Source: Shinella sp. XGS7
GTDB taxonomy: Bacteria; Pseudomonadota; Gammaproteobacteria; Burkholderiales; Burkholderiaceae_C
DNA length: 64,000 bases
Assembly: GCF_020535565.1 (NCBI RefSeq)
Contig: NZ_CP084758.1
Coordinates: 4,415,001 to 4,479,000, forward strand
Reading direction: 5' to 3'
In this document: piece after piece, positions 59,324 through 64,000 of the stretch
Numbering within the stretch: position 1 is the first letter of the stretch
Layout of the letters: each line of letters begins with the position of its first letter
Notes under the pieces: generated by a model
What the model saw: the letters and a program-made list of their open reading frames with translations, nothing else
Told to the model about the DNA's origin: nothing
The model's database searches: none
Position numbers and translations under genes: made by a program

Positions 59324-60475
59324 TCAGTCGGTACGCAGGGCGAAGAGGCCACCGTTGCGGGTGGTCACCAGCACCACGCCGCCCAGCTGCACCGGTGCGG
59401 CCGCCACGGGCGAGCCATCGGTGGGCAGACGGGCGAGGGTCTTGCCGCTGTCGGCGGCCAGCAGATGCACATAGCCTTCCAGATCGCCCACCAGCACGCC
59501 GCGCGGCGTGGCCAGGGGAGCACTCAGGCGGCGGTTGAGCAGTTGCTCGGCGCTCCAGACGATATCGCCGTTGGAGAGCTTCCAGGCGGTCAGGCGGTCC
59601 GAGGCGTCGCCGCCATAGGCCTGCTGGGCATCGGCGCTCACGCCGCGGGTGCCGCCGGTATTGCGGCTCCACTGGGTGGCGCCGCGCTCGGCATTGACAC
59701 AGCCCACGGCGGACTGGAAGGCGCGGGCGCACAGGGTGTCGCCCACGCGGGCCACGGGGCCCACCAGATCGGCCAGGCGCTCCACCTCATTGGTGCCGCG
59801 CGGCGTGGCCACATTGGCCTCCCAGCGCAGGGTGCCGCGCAGCGGGTCCACGCCGGCCAGGCGGGCGCCCTGCCCCACCACCAGGGTGTCCTTGTAGGCG
59901 GTGATCACACCAGGCTGCGAGAGCGTCAGCGGATCGCCGGGGCGGCGCAGGTCCCAGAGGCGGCGACCGTCCAGCGCATCGAAGGCCAGGACCTGGCGGT
60001 CCACGGTCAGCACGAAGACGCGCTCGCCGGCCACCAGGGGCGCGGTGCTCACGGTGGAGGCCATGGGCTTGCGCCAGGCCGGCTTGCCGGCATCCAGCAC
60101 CACCAGCTCGTTGTCGCGCGTGACGACGGCGGCAAAGCGGCCATCGCTGCCCACGCCGGCCACCAGCTTGGCACCCACCTCGCCGCGCCACTGCACGGCG
60201 CCGGTCTCGGCGGCCAGGGCCTGCACCACGCCGTCACCGCCGGCCACCACAAAGCTCTGGCCGGTGGCGGCCACGGAGAGCGGGAACTGCACGCTGTCCA
60301 CACGGGACTGCCAGACCTGGCGCAGGCCGGTGCTGCCGATCTGGGCCTCCAGCGCCGCGGGCTTGGGACCGCTGCTGGAGCTGAACAGGGAGCAGCCGCC
60401 CAGCAGGGCCAGGGGCAGGCTCAGCAGCAGGGCTGCGCGCAGCGGACGGGCGACGGAACTCAGACGGGCCTTCAT
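59324..60475 (-). CDS. bamB: Outer-membrane assembly lipoprotein BamB
   Basis: A 383-aa lipoprotein of the BAM complex. The signal peptide ends in the lipobox LLGGCS (Cys near residue 28). The mature part is an eight-bladed PQQ-type beta propeller with repeats such as GAVQWRGEVGAKLVAGVG and GRRLWDLRRPGDPLTL. It overlaps the upstream yfgM-like gene by four bases, as in the yfgM-bamB-der order of other proteobacteria. Confidence 0.95.
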   Translation of the reverse strand: MKARLSSVARPLRAALLLSLPLALLGGCSLFSSSSGPKPAALEAQIGSTGLRQVWQSRVDSVQFPLSVAATGQSFVVAGGDGVVQALAAETGAVQWRGEVGAKLVAGVGSDGRFAAVVTRDNELVVLDAGKPAWRKPMASTVSTAPLVAGERVFVLTVDRQVLAFDALDGRRLWDLRRPGDPLTLSQPGVITAYKDTLVVGQGARLAGVDPLRGTLRWEANVATPRGTNEVERLADLVGPVARVGDTLCARAFQSAVGCVNAERGATQWSRNTGGTRGVSADAQQAYGGDASDRLTAWKLSNGDIVWSAEQLLNRRLSAPLATPRGVLVGDLEGYVHLLAADSGKTLARLPTDGSPVAAAPVQLGGVVLVTTRNGGLFALRTD

Positions 60476-61143
60476 TGCGAGACTCCCGAAGCAGCGGTGT
60501 CGGGCGCGGCCACGCCCAGGCTGGCCAGCTTGGCCTCGACCAGACGGCGGTAGTCCAGGGTCTTGTCCAGGCTCTTGTAGGCCTTCAGGAATTCTTCCTT
60601 GGCCACATCGTTCTTGTTCTGCTGCACGGCCAGATCGCCGCGGCGGTCGGCCACCAGGCCGGCGAACTCGGCGCCCTTGATGCCGTCCAGGGTCTTGGCA
60701 GCCTCTTCGAACTGCTTGGCATCCATCTGCAAGCCGGCCAGACGCAGGCGCGCGATGTCGCGGTACTCGGTCTCGCTGGCGTTGTCCACGGCCCAGCTCA
60801 GGGCGGCGCGGGCCGGCTCGGCCTGGCCCTTGTCCATCTGCAGCTTGGCGGCCAGCAGCGCGCCCTGGCCCGCATAGGTGGTGCGGGCATAGCGATCCTT
60901 CAGGTCGCCGAAGACACGGGCCACCTTCTCGGCATCGCCGGCCTGGGCGGCGCGGTCCAGCTCCTCATACATGGCGCCGGCCTTGCCGGCCTGGTCACGC
61001 TGCCACCAGTTCCAGCCATTCCAGGCCGCGAAGGCCAGCAGGCCCAGCGTGATGATGGAGGTGATGAGGTTGCCGTAGCTTTTCCAGAAGGCCTTCAGCT
61101 GGTCCAGCTGTTCCTGTTCTTCGAGATCGAGATGAGACGCCAT
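60472..61143 (-). CDS. YfgM-like tetratricopeptide membrane protein
   Basis: A 223-aa protein with a cytoplasmic start (LEEQEQLDQLKAFWKSYGN), one TM helix near residues 27-45, and a periplasmic TPR-like helical region with alternating AAKL/ALLA repeats. It matches YfgM (DUF2133), which works with SecYEG-associated PpiD. It is followed by bamB with a 4-nt overlap and preceded by hisS by 44 nt. Confidence 0.88.
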   Translation of the reverse strand: MASHLDLEEQEQLDQLKAFWKSYGNLITSIITLGLLAFAAWNGWNWWQRDQAGKAGAMYEELDRAAQAGDAEKVARVFGDLKDRYARTTYAGQGALLAAKLQMDKGQAEPARAALSWAVDNASETEYRDIARLRLAGLQMDAKQFEEAAKTLDGIKGAEFAGLVADRRGDLAVQQNKNDVAKEEFLKAYKSLDKTLDYRRLVEAKLASLGVAAPDTAASGVSQ

Positions 61144-61187
61144 TGCGGAACTAGTTCGAGTGATGGGGCTGAAGAGAAGATGCGCGA

Positions 61188-62504
61188 TTATGCGTTGCGC
61201 GGCAGCAGCTCGGCCGCCCAGTCCGCCACCTGGGCCAGACTGCGGCTGAACTGGCTGGCGCTGGCGTCGCGCAGCGGCTTGATGGCCACCTCGCCGCGCG
61301 CCAGCTCATCCTCGCCGAAGACCAGGGCATGGGCGGCGCCGCTGGCATCGGCCTTCTTGAACTGCGACTTCATGCTGGACTGCCCCGGGTGCAGCACCAC
61401 GCTCACGCCGGCGGCGCGCAGGGCCTCCAGCACCACCATGACCTGGGGCAGGCCCTGGGCCGAGGGCACGACCGCATAGGCGTCCGGCACCGGCGCTGCG
61501 GGCGCCACGCCCACCTCTTCCAGCAGCAGCAGCATGCGTTCCATGCCCATGCCGAAGCCCACGGCCGGCGTGGGCTTGCCACCCAGCTGCTCGATCAGAC
61601 CGTCGTAGCGACCGCCGCCGCAGACCGTGCCCTGCGAGCCGAGCTTGTCGGTCACCCACTCGAACACGGTGAGGTTGTAGTAGTCCAGACCGCGCACCAG
61701 GCGCGGATTGATGGTGTAGGCAATGCCGGCCGCGTCCAGGATGGCGCGCACGCCGTTGAAGTGCGCAAGGGACGCCTCGCCCAGGAAGTCCAGCAGCTTC
61801 GGAGCCGCATTGGCCATGTCCTGCAGGGCCGGGTTCTTGGTGTCCAGCACGCGCAGGGGATTGCTGTACATGCGGCGCTGGCTGTCTTCGTCCAGCAGGG
61901 CCTTGTGCGCTTCCAGATGGGCCACCAGGGCTTCGCGGTGGGCGCGGCGCTCCTCGGGCGCGCCCAGGCAGTTCAGCTCCAGACGCACATGCTCGCCGTC
62001 CTTCAGACCCAGCTCGCGCAGCAGGCGGCTGCCCAGCAGGATGACCTCGGCGTCCACGTCCGGGCCGTTGAAGCCCAGGGCCTCCACACCCATCTGGTGG
62101 AACTGGCGGTAGCGCCCCTTCTGCGGCTTCTCGCGGCGGAACATGGGACCGAAGTAGTAGAGACGGCGGCCCGAGTCGCGCAGAAAGCTGTGCTCGATCA
62201 TGGCGCGCACCACGCCCGCGGTCATCTCGGGGCGCAGGGCCAGATGCTCGGCCTGGCCGTGCTTGTCGGCACGGTCCTCGAAAGCGTACATCTCCTTCTC
62301 GACGATGTCGGTCACCTCGCCGATGCCGCGCACGAACAGGGCCGTGGGCTCGACGATGGGCGTACGCACATTCTGGTAGCCATAGCGCTGCAGCACGCTG
62401 CGCATCTTGCCTTCCAGCCATTCCCAGCGCGCCGACTCCGGCGGCAGGATGTCGTTCATGCCCTTCACAGCCTGCAGGGGCTGCACCTTCTTCTGCTCAG
62501 TCAT
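61188..62504 (-). CDS. hisS: Histidyl-tRNA synthetase
   Basis: A 438-aa class IIa synthetase. Motif 1 and 2 regions: [36 protein letters not shown] and [10 protein letters not shown]-like sequence ([19 protein letters not shown]). HisA-type motifs include [16 protein letters not shown] and [16 protein letters not shown]-terminal anticodon-binding domain follows from ~340. It lies 5 nt after ispG. Confidence 0.97.
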   Translation of the reverse strand: MTEQKKVQPLQAVKGMNDILPPESARWEWLEGKMRSVLQRYGYQNVRTPIVEPTALFVRGIGEVTDIVEKEMYAFEDRADKHGQAEHLALRPEMTAGVVRAMIEHSFLRDSGRRLYYFGPMFRREKPQKGRYRQFHQMGVEALGFNGPDVDAEVILLGSRLLRELGLKDGEHVRLELNCLGAPEERRAHREALVAHLEAHKALLDEDSQRRMYSNPLRVLDTKNPALQDMANAAPKLLDFLGEASLAHFNGVRAILDAAGIAYTINPRLVRGLDYYNLTVFEWVTDKLGSQGTVCGGGRYDGLIEQLGGKPTPAVGFGMGMERMLLLLEEVGVAPAAPVPDAYAVVPSAQGLPQVMVVLEALRAAGVSVVLHPGQSSMKSQFKKADASGAAHALVFGEDELARGEVAIKPLRDASASQFSRSLAQVADWAAELLPRNA

Positions 62505-62509
62505 GGATA

Positions 62510-63784
62510 TCAGGCGGTGGCGCCGAAGCGCTTCTCGATGTAGTTCTCGACTAGGGCGTGGAATTCGGCGGCGATGTTCTCGCCACGCAGGGTCAGGGCC
62601 TTCTCGCCGTCGATGAAGACCGGGGCGGCCGGCGCCTCGCCGGTGCCGGGCAGGCTGATGCCGATATCGGCATGCTTGCTCTCGCCGGGGCCGTTGACAA
62701 TGCAGCCCATCACGGCCACCTTCATGTTTTCCACGCCGGGATACTTGCTGCGCCAGACCGGCATCTGCGCGCGCAGGAAGTCGTCGATCTGCTTGGCCAG
62801 TTCCTGGAAGGTGGTGCTGGTGGTACGGCCGCAGCCGGGGCAGGCGGTCACGCTGGGATTGAAGGCGCGCAGACCCAGGGCCTGCAGGATCTCCAGCGCC
62901 ACCACCACCTCTTGCGTGCGCGACTCGCCGGGCTGGGGCGTGAGCGAAACGCGGATGGTGTCGCCAATGCCTTCCTGCGCCAGGATGCCCAGGGCCACGC
63001 TGGAGGCCACCGTGCCCTTGGTGCCCATGCCGGCCTCGGTCAGGCCCAGGTGCAGGGCGTAGTCGCAGCGCTGGGCCAGGGCGCGGTAGACCGAGATCAG
63101 GTCCTGCACGCCGCTGACCTTGCAGCTGATGATGATGTTGTCCGGATTCATGCCCAGCTCGCGGGCGTACTCGGCCGAGCTCAGGGCCGACTGGATCAGG
63201 GCCTGGTACATCACCTGCTGTGCGTCCCAGGGCTGGGCGCGCTTGGCGTTCTCGTCCATCAGCCGCGTCAGCAGCTCCTGGTCGAGCGAGCCCCAGTTGA
63301 CGCCGATGCGCACCGGCTTGTCGTGGCGGATCGCCGTCTCGACGATGGCGGCGAACTGGCGGTCCTTCTTGTCCTTGAAGCCGACATTGCCCGGATTAAT
63401 GCGGTATTTCGCCAGCGCCTCGGCGCACGCCGGGTGATCGGCGAGCAGCTTGTGGCCGATATAATGGAAGTCGCCGACCAGCGGCACGTCCATGCCAAGG
63501 CGCAGGAGGCGCTCGTGGATCTTCGGTACCGCCGCCGCGCTCTCGTCGCGGTCGACCGTGATGCGCACGATCTCGGAACCGGCCACGGCCAGCTCCTTGA
63601 CCTGGATGGCGGTCTCGATGACGTCCACCGTGTCGGTGTTGGTCATGGACTGCACGCGCACCGGCGCGTCGCCGCCGATGGTGACGATGCGCGAGCCCCA
63701 GCGCACGGTGGCTTGACGGCTGCGGCGCGGCGCGGGACGCGCGGCGGCGATGGCTTCGGCGATGCTGCTATCGGTATCGATCAT
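62510..63784 (-). CDS. ispG: 4-hydroxy-3-methylbut-2-enyl-diphosphate synthase IspG, with an alphaproteobacteria-like internal segment
   Basis: A 424-aa iron-sulfur enzyme of the MEP isoprenoid pathway, converting MEcPP to HMBPP. The TIM barrel starts with [20 protein letters not shown]. The 4Fe-4S cysteines are in [18 protein letters not shown] and [20 protein letters not shown]. From about codon 77 to 160 (63310-63560) the protein ([40 protein letters not shown]) and its codons, such as ATT, AAT, TAT and CTC, look rhizobial, whereas both flanks look burkholderial. The frame is intact. It is 18 nt after rodZ. Confidence 0.95.
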   Translation of the reverse strand: MIDTDSSIAEAIAAARPAPRRSRQATVRWGSRIVTIGGDAPVRVQSMTNTDTVDVIETAIQVKELAVAGSEIVRITVDRDESAAAVPKIHERLLRLGMDVPLVGDFHYIGHKLLADHPACAEALAKYRINPGNVGFKDKKDRQFAAIVETAIRHDKPVRIGVNWGSLDQELLTRLMDENAKRAQPWDAQQVMYQALIQSALSSAEYARELGMNPDNIIISCKVSGVQDLISVYRALAQRCDYALHLGLTEAGMGTKGTVASSVALGILAQEGIGDTIRVSLTPQPGESRTQEVVVALEILQALGLRAFNPSVTACPGCGRTTSTTFQELAKQIDDFLRAQMPVWRSKYPGVENMKVAVMGCIVNGPGESKHADIGISLPGTGEAPAAPVFIDGEKALTLRGENIAAEFHALVENYIEKRFGATA

Positions 63785-63802
63785 GGTGGGGACTTCGGGG
63801 GA

Positions 63803-64000
63803 CTACTTGAGCTCCATGCGCACGACGTTGTCGCGGGCCTGGGCCGCCAGATCGACCGCGCTGCCACGCAGCGTGATCTCGGTGCCGGACACATTGCCCA
63901 CACGCAGGCGCAGCGGCGGCAGCACATTCAGTGAGAGCTGCTCGCCGGGGCGCAGCAGGCGGGAGAGCTGGACCTGGCCCTGGGCATCGGTCACCTCCAC
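63803..64000 (-). CDS. rodZ: Cytoskeletal protein RodZ, C-terminal fragment
   Basis: The last 65-66 codons of a gene entering from the right edge. The sequence EVTDAQGQVQLSRLLRPGEQ, then LPPLRLRVGNVSGTEITLRG, is the DUF4115 periplasmic beta domain that ends RodZ, a membrane protein linking MreB to cell-wall elongation. Its position just before ispG, with hisS and bamB beyond, is the standard rodZ-ispG-hisS-yfgM-bamB-der order. The HTH and TM parts are outside the window. Confidence 0.8.
   Translation of the reverse strand: MEVTDAQGQVQLSRLLRPGEQLSLNVLPPLRLRVGNVSGTEITLRGSAVDLAAQARDNVVRMELK

Overview
The window is 64 kb of GC-rich chromosomal DNA packed with genes. Gene content and order point to a betaproteobacterium of the order Burkholderiales, probably in the Roseateles/Rubrivivax/Leptothrix area. 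The clues are the protein sequences, the lpx-bam-rseP-dxr-cdsA-uppS-frr-pyrH-tsf-rpsB superoperon, the hfq-hflX-hflK-hflC-hisZ-purA cluster, the rpsF-priB-rpsR-rplI operon, and strong use of CTG/GTG codons. It is ordinary core chromosome. I see no insertion sequence, prophage, integrase or CRISPR array.

Layout. 1-4049: a tripartite tricarboxylate transporter (tctCBA, cut at the left edge) divergent from its two-component system tctDE. 4062-8423: heat-shock block hslR-grpE-dnaK-dnaJ with a good sigma-32 promoter before grpE. 8549-10210: eptA-type lipid A phosphoethanolamine transferase. 10242-16726 (minus): an SOS-boxed radical SAM gene, a UvrD-like helicase, dnaB, and the rplI-rpsR-priB-rpsF ribosomal/primosome operon. 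16750-21979: sodium:solute symporter, then a fatty acid desaturase plus its ferredoxin reductase divergent from a TetR repressor. 21980-22452: a gene-free stretch holding a striking set of nested inverted repeats. 22453-25894: ppsA and its regulatory kinase/phosphatase, divergent. 25911-28435: an EamA transporter, then a three-gene minus-strand operon built around a DUF692/MNIO enzyme, which looks like a small RiPP-type system. 28574-43668: a long minus-strand run for RNA modification, lipid A, outer-membrane assembly, isoprenoid, phospholipid and translation genes, ending at rpsB. 43872-48068: amidase, D-amino-acid-dehydrogenase-like oxidase and NAD(P)HX repair enzyme. 48078-50605: rnr and a divergent tRNA-Leu(CAG). 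50718-64000 (minus): phosphoribosyltransferase, purA, hisZ, DUF2065, hflC, hflK, hflX, hfq, der, bamB, yfgM-like, hisS, ispG and the end of rodZ.

Most notable points. (1) dnaK is a mosaic: about 1.6 kb reads as a rhizobial (alphaproteobacterial) DnaK with different codon use, while the extreme 5' end and the last ~110 codons are burkholderial. (2) ispG carries a second, shorter segment of the same character. These are either real gene conversions or assembly chimeras from a mixed sample. (3) The MNIO operon has an unrecognised 87-aa candidate substrate and a cysteine-rich 149-aa partner. (4) A near-consensus LexA box sits on the promoter and start codon of a SplB-like radical SAM gene. (5) The 22064-22325 intergenic element has three long perfect complementary arm pairs.

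All family assignments come from reading translations and motifs by eye. No database search was possible.
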